A stretch of DNA of 64,000 bases from an uncultured Porphyromonadaceae bacterium (GTDB taxonomy: Bacteria; Bacteroidota; Bacteroidia; Bacteroidales; Coprobacteraceae), in contig URAV01000008.1 in the NCBI GenBank assembly GCA_900545915.1, forward strand, positions 44,189 to 108,188, in the 5' to 3' direction. Below, in pieces: positions 35,562 to 42,977 of this stretch. Position 1 is the first letter of the stretch. Every line of letters begins with the position of its first letter. The position numbers and the translations under genes were made by a program. The notes under the pieces were generated by a model, which worked only from the letters and a program-made list of their open reading frames with translations, made no database searches and was not told where the DNA came from.

Positions 35562-37007
35562 TTATAAACTTTCGATAAAAAGAATCAGTGCGTCCCGGTC
35601 TTCCTTGCTCATTCTTTTGAACAGTTCGCGCGATACGGCGCCTTCGCCCCCGTGCCACATGATCGCCTCTTTTAAGTTGCGTGCACGTCCGTCATGTAAG
35701 AATTCTGTATGTCCGTTAACCACCTCTTGTAAGCCTATACCCCATAATGGAGTTGTCCGCCATTCAGCTCCGGTTGCCAGACCTGCCGAAAGGTGGTCGT
35801 CTAATTCGGGTCCCATATCGTGTAGAAGATAATCTGAATATGGGTGTATAACCTGATTGCAGAGCCAAGGCAGTCGAGTGCCGTTAAGTAATAAAGGCGC
35901 ATCTGCACGGGTGTGTAGAGTAGGCATATGGCACAAATCGCATTTTGCTTTATAGAAGTTTTCTTCACCTTTTTTTACTTCGGCGTTATTGACATATCTT
36001 CGGGCAGGTACGCCTAAAGCGTGCAGATAGAAATCGACATATTCCATATCTTTCGTACTTATTTGTATCCCCTGTAACCCGTGAGGCGATTGGCTTTGGC
36101 CTTCGCAAACTTCTTCAGGATAACGGTCATTTGTGACACCCAGATCCGAAGAAAAGCCGAGTTCTACCGTCAAGTCCAAATGGTTGGCTTTATTTCCGGA
36201 TACTCCGATTTTTCGTACCCCTTTTTCGGTTACATAATTTAGTTTTCCGCTGATTCCGTATTCCGGGTAATTACTTTGGGCTGCAATTTTTATGAGTTCC
36301 GTTTGGCTGAGTGCCATCATTTGTCCCATCCCTACATGGCGCAACGGAATACGAGGACTTATATATAGGTCTTCGGGACGAATACTATCGGCATACCATT
36401 CGGTAACTCGATAATGCGGTGTTTGTAGTTCATATTCTTCTCCGTCCGGAAATTTGAACTTTTCTGTTGTATATGTTACAGAAAGTTTTCCTTCAGCTTG
36501 GCTGCCCACAATGCTTTGATCATGCAGTACGCGCCCGTATTGGCGAAAATAACCGCCATCTTTACGAGTTATGTAGATTAATATGGAGGAAAAGCCGTTT
36601 CCCGAACCTCCATGAGTAAACAAAGTTGAAGAGGTTCTTCCTGCATTATTATGGCAGCTTCCGCAAGAATAGCCTCCATATACAGGTCCTAATCCTCCTG
36701 TAGAAGGATCGTTCCCGCTAACCCTGGGGTCATCATATAACATATCTCCATTGGTGAACATTGTTTCCAGATCGCCTGTTACCCAGTTAGCTTCGGTGTC
36801 GTATGCACGGCTGGAGGATGAGAATATTGTAGAAGTTCCGGCGGACAGTTCTTTATAACTGGCTACAGTTCCGTTCGGTTTCAGTATTACCGTGTCATCG
36901 AGAGCTTCGCTACAACTATAGAGAAGCATTGCCGGGACAATAGTCTGGGCAATGCTGAGTACAAGGGGAAACGAGAACAAATTTTTAAAAAATCTGTATT
37001 TTGTCAT
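35562..37007 (-). CDS. Di-heme oxidoreductase family lipoprotein (DHOR, thiol-oxidoreductase-like)
   Basis: 481 residues. A lipoprotein-type signal ends at LLYSC. Two c-heme motifs are visible, CGSCHNNAGR (about 133-137) and CDLCHMPTLHT (about 358-362). GHTEFLHDGRARNLKEAIMWHGGE near the C-terminus is a hallmark of the DHOR family (PF06537). Such proteins are periplasmic di-heme enzymes often encoded next to imelysins in iron-responsive clusters. The exact reaction is not established, though peroxidase-like or thiol-oxidase roles have been proposed. It lies 22 bases behind the imelysin gene. Confidence 0.88.
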   Translation of the reverse strand: MTKYRFFKNLFSFPLVLSIAQTIVPAMLLYSCSEALDDTVILKPNGTVASYKELSAGTSTIFSSSSRAYDTEANWVTGDLETMFTNGDMLYDDPRVSGNDPSTGGLGPVYGGYSCGSCHNNAGRTSSTLFTHGGSGNGFSSILIYITRKDGGYFRQYGRVLHDQSIVGSQAEGKLSVTYTTEKFKFPDGEEYELQTPHYRVTEWYADSIRPEDLYISPRIPLRHVGMGQMMALSQTELIKIAAQSNYPEYGISGKLNYVTEKGVRKIGVSGNKANHLDLTVELGFSSDLGVTNDRYPEEVCEGQSQSPHGLQGIQISTKDMEYVDFYLHALGVPARRYVNNAEVKKGEENFYKAKCDLCHMPTLHTRADAPLLLNGTRLPWLCNQVIHPYSDYLLHDMGPELDDHLSAGLATGAEWRTTPLWGIGLQEVVNGHTEFLHDGRARNLKEAIMWHGGEGAVSRELFKRMSKEDRDALILFIESL

Positions 37008-37029
37008 TTTAAGAATTCAAAAAATATTT

Positions 37030-38175
37030 TTAAAGAACACTTTTAATTTTTTCAAGTGATTTATTCAATTCGGCTAATTTATCCATTGCTGTATCTATTG
37101 TTGCAACTTTTCCTTTTGTGACTTGATCACGGAAGGGTGCAGGAATGTCCCGAATCGCTTTTCTTGCATCAGAAATCGCTTTGGTTATTTCCGCATCCAA
37201 GTCACTATTTTTTGATGCTACATAAGCCGACATGCTGGTTTCTGATTTCCGCGTTGTCTCTGGTCCTCCCAAATAAGAATTCTCAATACTGATTATGTTA
37301 TTTTCATAATCGTCCAAAGAATTGAAACTATACCATGATTCTACGGCATATACATCTTGTTCGCGATAAGGATTTCCGATTTTTTGTGTTCCTACCTCAT
37401 TCGCTATGTTACACAATCCGTTATCTATTATTTCTTCAAGTACTTGATTTTGAGTTTTATATTTTTGATACATGTTCGGATTTCTCAATAATTCGGCAAA
37501 TCCATCTTCTCCTCCGGCAATTGTGATTTCATCATTTTCAATCAACTCTGCATCGCGTTGATCGCTTATTGCTTTTTCACCGTGCCATTCTGCCCAAAGA
37601 CGTACGGTATCATCCAATAATTTTTTTGTTACATAATAGATATACTCTTTTTGGCGGGAAGAAATAGATGAAATATCTCGGGGATTTCCGTCTAAGAAAA
37701 TAAGATATTCAAGTGTATGAAACCCTGAATTGTCTTGTGCGAAAGTTTGTTCCGCTATGTTTTGGCTACTATTTAACAACGCCTCTATATTTACTTGGTC
37801 GAGAGGCCATGAGTCTAAAGATGGGTCTATGCTGTAATTAGCTGCCGGACCATATAGAAATCCCTCGCTCAATTCCCACGGTTCACGGGCATTTCTCCAT
37901 GCCGCACAAACAGCATTGAGCTGATCTTGTGTTGCTGTTTCGCTTTCGAACATAACGGTTACGGCATCCATCAGATCCCATACTTTAGCTTTCATGTCAT
38001 CGTAAGTAGGCAATACGGTAAGATCGATATAATCATTGATAAGGGCGGTTTTAACCGGATCCATAGCCGAATCATCCACTGTGTTATCATTGTTATTATC
38101 ATCGCTACATGATGATACGGCAAATGCCATAGAGCTTATGAATAAGCTCATTACTAACCAATTTTTCTTTTTCAT
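37030..38175 (-). CDS. Imelysin family lipoprotein (peptidase M75-like)
   Basis: 381 residues. A lipoprotein signal ends at AVSSC. The chain is mostly helical, as expected for imelysin's two four-helix bundles. The family GxHxxE motif is present in DNSGFHTLEYL, and EPWELSEGFLYGP and WPLDQ are conserved segments. Imelysins (M75, IrpA and EfeO relatives) are iron-linked surface or periplasmic proteins; binding of iron or another cation by the GxHxxE site is likely, while protease activity is doubtful. The gene is 32 bases behind the first barrel gene. Confidence 0.92.
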   Translation of the reverse strand: MKKKNWLVMSLFISSMAFAVSSCSDDNNNDNTVDDSAMDPVKTALINDYIDLTVLPTYDDMKAKVWDLMDAVTVMFESETATQDQLNAVCAAWRNAREPWELSEGFLYGPAANYSIDPSLDSWPLDQVNIEALLNSSQNIAEQTFAQDNSGFHTLEYLIFLDGNPRDISSISSRQKEYIYYVTKKLLDDTVRLWAEWHGEKAISDQRDAELIENDEITIAGGEDGFAELLRNPNMYQKYKTQNQVLEEIIDNGLCNIANEVGTQKIGNPYREQDVYAVESWYSFNSLDDYENNIISIENSYLGGPETTRKSETSMSAYVASKNSDLDAEITKAISDARKAIRDIPAPFRDQVTKGKVATIDTAMDKLAELNKSLEKIKSVL

Positions 38176-38207
38176 ACGTTTTGTAGATTATTTATTAATT
38201 TATTTTG

Positions 38208-39497
38208 TTATTTAGAAAAGAACCAACCGATATAAGCTAATCCTAATGATATAGTACTTTCATTATTGAAACGTCCTCCTCCGATCCATCTGCGTGTATA
38301 GTCTGCTTTGGCAACGAGATTGGGGAGTATATAATAGTTTAAGCCTGCAGTAATAAGATCTACTTTATAACGAGGATCGGCAGAAATACTGCTTGCTGTT
38401 TTGTGCATCGAATTATAATATTCGTAACGTACAAATGGAAATAAATTGAATTTGTGGTTAAAAAATGCACCGATGTTGTATCCTACCTCTGCACCGTATG
38501 TCAAAACATCTTTTGCAACAGGGGTTTCTGAATATCCCAGAGCTGTGGGATTTCTTAAATTTTCTTTGTAAATAAGGTCGCTTTCGGTCAAATTTCCGTA
38601 TATAACGTTTGCTCGTGCAATAATATCGCGGCTGTAATATTGCGCATCGGCAGATAAAATGGTGATTGCACCTTTTATCCCTTCCATTCGGCTCGGTTTA
38701 GTCGAGTTTTTGGCGGTGCTTGGAGTATAATATGCCGATATACCGAATCTCGTATTTTTAACGCCCGAATAATCTACCCGTGCTGCATATGCCGGATTGG
38801 TCATATTCGGTATTTCGAATTTGTTCTGTTTTCCGTTTTTAATCCAATTGGCAGCATCGAATCCGTTGGGATCTAATCCGCTGATGACCATTGCTTGATA
38901 GTCGAAATCTCCGGCTTTTCCCAAAATGGCGATCCCGGTTTCATGCCAAGTAGACGGGATTATCTGTGTTTCGCCTTCCGGTCGTGTAGCACCGAAAAAG
39001 AATATCGGTTCGTGATGTGCATTTGTCAATCCTATAGGAACGATCATGTGTCCTGCTCGTACGGCAAATGCCGGATGAAATATTTTAGTAATGTGGAATT
39101 GTTCCAATGCGACTTCTCCACCTTTTTCTATTTCAGCTTCGTATTCGCCTCCTTCAGTGTATTCATGTTCTATACTTGCACCCGTACCTCCGTATTCGAA
39201 TTCTATTTCAGCAGATAAAATGATAGATGGAGTAAATTTGTAATCGAAAGCTAATACAAAACGGGGAAGCGATATAGAAGATCGTTTATCACTCGGAGAG
39301 CCAGCTCCGCCGTTTCCAAAACGATATGGGCCATAATCCATATGTTGGAAAAGCATTTCTCCGTAACTACCGACTCTGAATTTTTTATATTCTTCGTGAT
39401 TTTTTACTTTTGTAGTATCGTTATTTTGAAAATTTCGGGCTTGTATTCCCTGACATAAAAGCAGAATAAGGAATGTTAAAGTAGTAAATCTTTTCAT
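38208..39497 (-). CDS. Outer-membrane beta-barrel protein, first gene of imelysin operon
   Basis: About 429 residues from the ATG at 39497; an upstream extension has no signal peptide and overlaps the promoter. The signal sequence LTFLILLLCQGIQA is followed by a glycine/aromatic-rich barrel beginning FRVGSYGEMLFQHMDYGPY and ending LAYIGWFFSK. HHEPIFFFGATRPEGETQIIP and the EYGGTGASIEHEYTEGGEYE acidic/His loop might line a cation path (speculative). Family: porin-like, not closely assigned. It opens the five-gene envelope redox operon behind a well-formed promoter. Confidence 0.8.
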   Translation of the reverse strand: MKRFTTLTFLILLLCQGIQARNFQNNDTTKVKNHEEYKKFRVGSYGEMLFQHMDYGPYRFGNGGAGSPSDKRSSISLPRFVLAFDYKFTPSIILSAEIEFEYGGTGASIEHEYTEGGEYEAEIEKGGEVALEQFHITKIFHPAFAVRAGHMIVPIGLTNAHHEPIFFFGATRPEGETQIIPSTWHETGIAILGKAGDFDYQAMVISGLDPNGFDAANWIKNGKQNKFEIPNMTNPAYAARVDYSGVKNTRFGISAYYTPSTAKNSTKPSRMEGIKGAITILSADAQYYSRDIIARANVIYGNLTESDLIYKENLRNPTALGYSETPVAKDVLTYGAEVGYNIGAFFNHKFNLFPFVRYEYYNSMHKTASSISADPRYKVDLITAGLNYYILPNLVAKADYTRRWIGGGRFNNESTISLGLAYIGWFFSK

Positions 39498-39521
39498 TTT
39501 TTTTGACGTTTTTACAGGAGG

Positions 39522-39552
39522 CAAAGGTATAAGTGTTGTAAAGTGTTGACAA
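39522..39552 (-). promoter_or_regulatory. Promoter of the imelysin/di-heme operon
   Basis: On the minus strand TTG (39552-39550), 20 bases, then TACCTTTG (39529-39522). It lies 25 bases before the ATG at 39497. The -33 part is embedded in the left inverted repeat at 39548-39573, so a protein bound there should affect this promoter directly. Confidence 0.7.
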
Positions 39553-39568
39553 TACCTAAAAATAAGTA
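39553..39568. promoter_or_regulatory. NarL-like 7-2-7 inverted repeat, site 1
   Basis: TACCTAA, AA, ATAAGTA: two inverted heptamers matching the NarL pattern TACYYMT-N2-AKRRGTA at 13 of 14 positions. It is nested in a longer perfect repeat GACAATAC/GTATTGTC (39548-39573). It overlaps the -33 element of the leftward operon. Confidence 0.5.
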
Positions 39569-39641
39569 TTGTCTTATTTTTTCTCATTATAAATCGGGAT
39601 TCTAATGGGTCATTATTTGTACTGAAAAAACTTTGTTGAAA

Positions 39642-39657
39642 TACCTATAAATAGGGA
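39642..39657. promoter_or_regulatory. NarL-like 7-2-7 inverted repeat, site 2
   Basis: TACCTAT, AA, ATAGGGA: again 13 of 14 matches to TACYYMT-N2-AKRRGTA. It begins exactly 89 bases from site 1 in the same orientation, about 60-80 bases upstream of the hemerythrin gene start. Confidence 0.5.
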
Positions 39658-39719
39658 TTGTATTTTTAGCTAATAATCCGTTATTTTGCGCCTGTACTTA
39701 AACATATAAAAGTGAAAAT

Positions 39720-40421
39720 ATGAGCGATAATGTTCCCAAATATAAAGCGACGGATAAGATGAGCGATCTTATTTGTGAAAACTATACTCTATTGATGGTG
39801 ATGAGCCGTTTCGGTTTGCCGTTAGGGTTCGGGGATAAAAATGTAAAAGAGGTTTGCGATGCTTGTAACGTAGATTATAAAACGTTTTTGGCAGTCGTCA
39901 ATTTTATGGATACCGAGCAATTTGTTGTCGGAGGCACAGATCTTTCTATCCAAGCATTAATGGAGTATCTGAAAAATTCTCATTCTTATTTTCTCGATTT
40001 TTGTTTGCCGGCAATTCGCCGTAAGTTGATTGAAGCCATAGATTGCTCCCAAGATGGTGTCGCTATTCTGATTTTGAAGTTTTATGATGAATATGTTCAT
40101 GAAGTGCGCCGGCACATGGAATATGAAGACAATATGGTTTTCGGATATGTTTCATCTTTATTAGAAGGGAAGAAAAAAACCGATTATAATATATTGGTAT
40201 TTGCTCGAAAGCATAATCAGATAGAGACGAAACTTACCGAACTGAAAAATATAATAATCAAATATTATCCGGCGGAAAAAAGCAATAATAGCTTGAACTC
40301 TGTTTTGTTTGATATTTATTCTTGTGAACAAGATTTGGCATCACATTGTAATCTGGAAGATTTGTTGTTTGTCCCGGCTGTAGCCCAACTTGAAAAAAAT
40401 TTCGAGAAAAATGAAAAATAA
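39720..40421 (+). CDS. Hemerythrin/RIC-like protein
   Basis: 233 residues. Residues about 15-63 resemble the ScdA/DUF542 N-terminal domain of RIC (YtfE) di-iron proteins (LICENYTLLMVMSRFG, VKEVCDACNVDYKTFL) but lack its Cys-Cys pair. Residues about 80-230 form a hemerythrin-like four-helix bundle with likely ligands H88, H132, E136, H165, E169, H209 and E213. Such proteins sense or handle oxygen or nitric oxide, or repair iron-sulfur clusters. The gene overlaps the LuxR-type regulator behind it by 11 bases, suggesting a coupled sensor/regulator pair. It is divergent from the imelysin operon. Sensor function is inference. Confidence 0.8.
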   Translation: MSDNVPKYKATDKMSDLICENYTLLMVMSRFGLPLGFGDKNVKEVCDACNVDYKTFLAVVNFMDTEQFVVGGTDLSIQALMEYLKNSHSYFLDFCLPAIRRKLIEAIDCSQDGVAILILKFYDEYVHEVRRHMEYEDNMVFGYVSSLLEGKKKTDYNILVFARKHNQIETKLTELKNIIIKYYPAEKSNNSLNSVLFDIYSCEQDLASHCNLEDLLFVPAVAQLEKNFEKNEK

Positions 40422-41019
40422 TGAAGCAATAAGGATTGCTATTGCTGAAAATTCTGTAATTATTCGGAATGGCATGACCGCAGTACTCAAACGTGTTCCG
40501 AATTTAAAAATACAGCCGATGGAGGTGTTGAGTACAGATGCTTTGCAAGAGTTTATGCGGATGCATACACCGGACATATTGATTGTCAACCCTGTATTTG
40601 ACGGATATTTCGATTTGAACCGATTTAGAGAAAATCCTCGTACTTCTCATATTAAATGCGTTGCGCTGCAAGGCTCTTTGTTAGATACAACTCTTTTGAA
40701 TAAATATGATGAGGTTATTTCTATATTCGATGATATGGATACGATAACCGGAAAGATTCTTCAATTACAAAAACATTCCGGAAATGAAGATGTTGAAGAA
40801 GAATCTGAATCACTTAGTTATCGGGAGAAAGAGATCGTGGTTTGTGTTGTTAAGGGAATGACTAACAAAGAAATTGCATCGAAATTGTGTTTGTCTATCC
40901 ATACCGTTATTACTCATCGTCGTAATATTGTACGTAAATTGCAGATACATTCTCCTGCAGGATTGACGATTTATGCCATAGTTAATAAATTGGTTGAACT
41001 TGATGACGTAAAGAAATAA
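40411..41019 (+). CDS. LuxR/NarL-type regulator with degenerate receiver
   Basis: About 202 residues from the ATG at 40411; a TTG at 40390 lies inside the upstream gene. Residues 1-120 are receiver-like (IRIAIAENSVIIRNGM), but the phospho-acceptor aspartate is replaced: the segment reads DILIVNP with N60 where DILLLD is expected. Residues about 134-196 are a GerE/LuxR HTH (LSYREKEIVVCVVKGM, TNKEIASKL, HTVITHRRNIVRKL). It is probably regulated without phosphorylation, perhaps by its hemerythrin partner. A paralogue with an intact aspartate lies at 42310. It probably binds the TACC palindromes nearby (inference). Confidence 0.85.
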   Translation: MKNNEAIRIAIAENSVIIRNGMTAVLKRVPNLKIQPMEVLSTDALQEFMRMHTPDILIVNPVFDGYFDLNRFRENPRTSHIKCVALQGSLLDTTLLNKYDEVISIFDDMDTITGKILQLQKHSGNEDVEEESESLSYREKEIVVCVVKGMTNKEIASKLCLSIHTVITHRRNIVRKLQIHSPAGLTIYAIVNKLVELDDVKK

Positions 41020-41045
41020 ACAATTTTCCATGAAAATCCGTTTAA

Positions 41046-41145
41046 TTAGAAGATGTTTCTATTTTTTGAGGAAAAGTAGTGGACTATTATCTGACGAGTG
41101 AAAACGTAAAAAAGATCTGAGAGGGTTATCTTATTGAAAAATTGT
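41046..41145 (-). repeat. Degraded copy of the 180-bp interspersed repeat
   Basis: GAAGATGTTT..TTTTTGAGG, then GGACTATTATCTGACGAGTG and AAAACG align with the 52001-52180 copy. Ends are worn and no clear terminal repeats remain. It lies between the LuxR-type gene and the cysK promoter. Confidence 0.5.
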
Positions 41146-41227
41146 TTTTTAGAACTGAGACATATCGTTGATTTTATTGTGACTAAACCTCCTATTATTC
41201 AGTATTTTATGAATGAGAGAGATAAAA

Positions 41228-41243
41228 TACCATAAATGTGGTA
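41228..41243. promoter_or_regulatory. TACC-type palindrome upstream of cysK
   Basis: TACCATA, AA, TGTGGTA: same 7-2-7 spacing and TACC/GGTA ends as the two sites at 39.6 kb, though the inner bases fit the NarL consensus less well. Its centre is about 43 bases upstream of the predicted transcription start, the usual distance for a class II activator site. Confidence 0.45.
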
Positions 41244-41266
41244 TAGGATGAGTTTTTCTTAAAACC

Positions 41267-41274
41267 TACCTTTG
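41267..41274 (+). promoter_or_regulatory. -7 element of cysK
   Basis: TACCTTTG matches TAnnTTTG, 37 bases before the ATG at 41312. No TTTG is found at -33; the palindrome at 41228-41243 lies just upstream of that position, consistent with activator dependence. Confidence 0.55.
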
Positions 41275-41311
41275 TCAAATATGATATGATAATTGTTAAA
41301 TGGAGAATGAT

Positions 41312-42262
41312 ATGGCAAGAATAGCTAAAAGTTTGACCGAATTGGTCGGGAATACACCATTATTGGAGTTTTCTAATTTTAATGCAAGTAAGAATTTGCA
41401 GGCGAAAGTAGTAGGTAAGCTGGAATATTTTAATCCCGCAGGTAGTGTGAAAGATCGTATTGCTTTGGCAATGATTGAGGATGCAGAGACACGTGGAGTC
41501 TTAAAACCGGGTGCTACGATTATAGAACCGACCAGTGGAAATACCGGAGTCGGATTGGCTTTTGTATCTTCTTCTAAAGGATATAATCTAATTCTCACAA
41601 TGCCCGATACTATGAGTATTGAACGTAGAAACTTGCTCAAGGCATTGGGGGCTCAACTTGTACTGACTCCCGGAGCAGAAGGAATGAAGGGGGCTATCGC
41701 CAAAGCAGAATCTTTAAGGGATGAGATTCCCGGATCGGTTATTTTGCAACAATTTGAGAATCCTGCTAATCCGGCCGTTCATCGAAGAACTACTGGAGAA
41801 GAAATTTGGAGGGATACTGATGGTAAAATCGATATATTCGTGGCTGGAGTAGGTACTGGAGGAACAATAAGCGGTGTCGGAGAAACATTGAAGAAGCATA
41901 ATCCTGCGATAAAAATTGTTGCAGTAGAGCCTGCGGATTCTCCTGTTTTATCTGGAGGAGAACCCGGACCTCATAAAATACAGGGTATAGGAGCTGGGTT
42001 TATTCCCCGAACTTATAAAGGGGAAGTTGTTGATCAGATTATTCCGGTACAGAATGACGATGCTATACGTACCAGTAGAGAATTGGCAAAAAAAGAAGGA
42101 CTTTTAGTCGGAATATCTTCCGGAGCAGCAGTTTTTGCTGCATCTGAATTGGCGAAGCTTCCGGAGAATGCCGGAAAAACTATCGTTGCATTACTTCCTG
42201 ATACCGGTGAACGTTATTTGTCCACAGTCCTTTATGCTTTTGAAGAATATCCTTTGGATTAA
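41312..42262 (+). CDS. cysK: Cysteine synthase A (O-acetylserine sulfhydrylase)
   Basis: About 316 residues from the ATG at 41312, which gives the usual ARIAKSLTELVGNTPLLE start; an ATG at 41300 adds four residues. The PLP lysine lies in AGSVKDRIA and the phosphate/substrate loop in PTSGNTGVGLA. Further conserved segments are GTGGTISGVG and LLVGISSGAA. It makes cysteine from O-acetylserine and sulfide in the cytoplasm. It stands alone between two LuxR-type regulator genes, with a TACC palindrome upstream, so control by one of them is plausible. Confidence 0.95.
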   Translation: MARIAKSLTELVGNTPLLEFSNFNASKNLQAKVVGKLEYFNPAGSVKDRIALAMIEDAETRGVLKPGATIIEPTSGNTGVGLAFVSSSKGYNLILTMPDTMSIERRNLLKALGAQLVLTPGAEGMKGAIAKAESLRDEIPGSVILQQFENPANPAVHRRTTGEEIWRDTDGKIDIFVAGVGTGGTISGVGETLKKHNPAIKIVAVEPADSPVLSGGEPGPHKIQGIGAGFIPRTYKGEVVDQIIPVQNDDAIRTSRELAKKEGLLVGISSGAAVFAASELAKLPENAGKTIVALLPDTGERYLSTVLYAFEEYPLD

Positions 42263-42280
42263 AAGGTAAATAACAGGTTC

Positions 42281-42311
42281 TAAGGCTGTCTTCATGACAG
42301 CCTTATTTTTT
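42281..42311. terminator. Terminator of cysK
   Basis: AAGGCTGTC, five bases, GACAGCCTT, then ATTTTTTAT. It lies just before the convergent regulator gene's stop codon and may act on both strands. Confidence 0.8.
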
Positions 42312-42960
42312 ATATGCAGTATTCTGCCATGTCGATTATTCCGGCACGAAAGGCATACCGGGTTGCTTCATGTATATTGTTAACGTTCAGTTTTCGGAAT
42401 ATATTCTTTTTGTGAGTAATAATGGTATGTACGCTTGATATGCGGATTGCCGCGATTTCTTTAACGGATTTTCCTTGTGCGACCAGTTTTAGTATTTCTA
42501 TTTCTGTAGTGGTTAATAAAGATTGTTCGGCGATTCCTTGTTCTGTATTATTTTGCAGTTGATTTTTTGATTGGGCACATAGATATTGTCTATCGGAAGT
42601 CGTATGCTTTAAAGCATCAGAAATTTCTTGAAATGAGGAATTTTTGAATAAGATGCTGAATGCCTTATCAGAATAAATATTACGGATAAATTCGGTAGTA
42701 AGTTCTTCGGAAAATAAAATCCACCGGACATAAGGGAATCGTTCGTGCAAGTTTATCAATTCTTCGACTCTTGAAAAATCGAAAAGTGTATAATCTAAGA
42801 CGATTACAGCCTGAGAATCTTTTTTCAATAAGTCCGGTAGTTCTCGTTTTGAATATATATGTACAATATTTTCGGACAGATGTAATTCCCGTATTATGAA
42901 ATTTAATCCGGCTCGTGTAATGTCTTGATTATCGGCCAGTATGTAATATTTTTGAGGCAT
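42310..42960 (-). CDS. LuxR/NarL-type response regulator
   Basis: 216 residues. The receiver-like half begins YYILADNQDITRAG and has D56 in VIVLDYTL, so it could be phosphorylated, although the conserved lysine region is weak (ILFKNSS). The C-terminal GerE/LuxR HTH (about 148-210: LLTTTEIEILKLVAQGKSVKEIA, HTIITHKKNIFRKL) is closely similar to that of the 40411 product. No histidine kinase is adjacent. The gene follows the MalY-type gene by 17 bases, and so may share its transcript and regulate sulfur amino-acid genes such as cysK (inference). Confidence 0.88.
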   Translation of the reverse strand: MPQKYYILADNQDITRAGLNFIIRELHLSENIVHIYSKRELPDLLKKDSQAVIVLDYTLFDFSRVEELINLHERFPYVRWILFSEELTTEFIRNIYSDKAFSILFKNSSFQEISDALKHTTSDRQYLCAQSKNQLQNNTEQGIAEQSLLTTTEIEILKLVAQGKSVKEIAAIRISSVHTIITHKKNIFRKLNVNNIHEATRYAFRAGIIDMAEYCI

Positions 42961-42977
42961 GCTATAAGTTATCCGGT

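Noticed and set aside
35533..35658. N-terminal extension of the OprO/OprP-like porin
   Set aside because: The extension overlaps the upstream di-heme gene and contains no signal peptide; the ATG at 35532 restores a normal one.
41020..41311. Riboswitch or T-box upstream of cysK
   Set aside because: No conserved riboswitch core or terminator was recognised; the region is explained by a degraded repeat, a palindrome and a promoter, leaving a leader of only about 35 bases.
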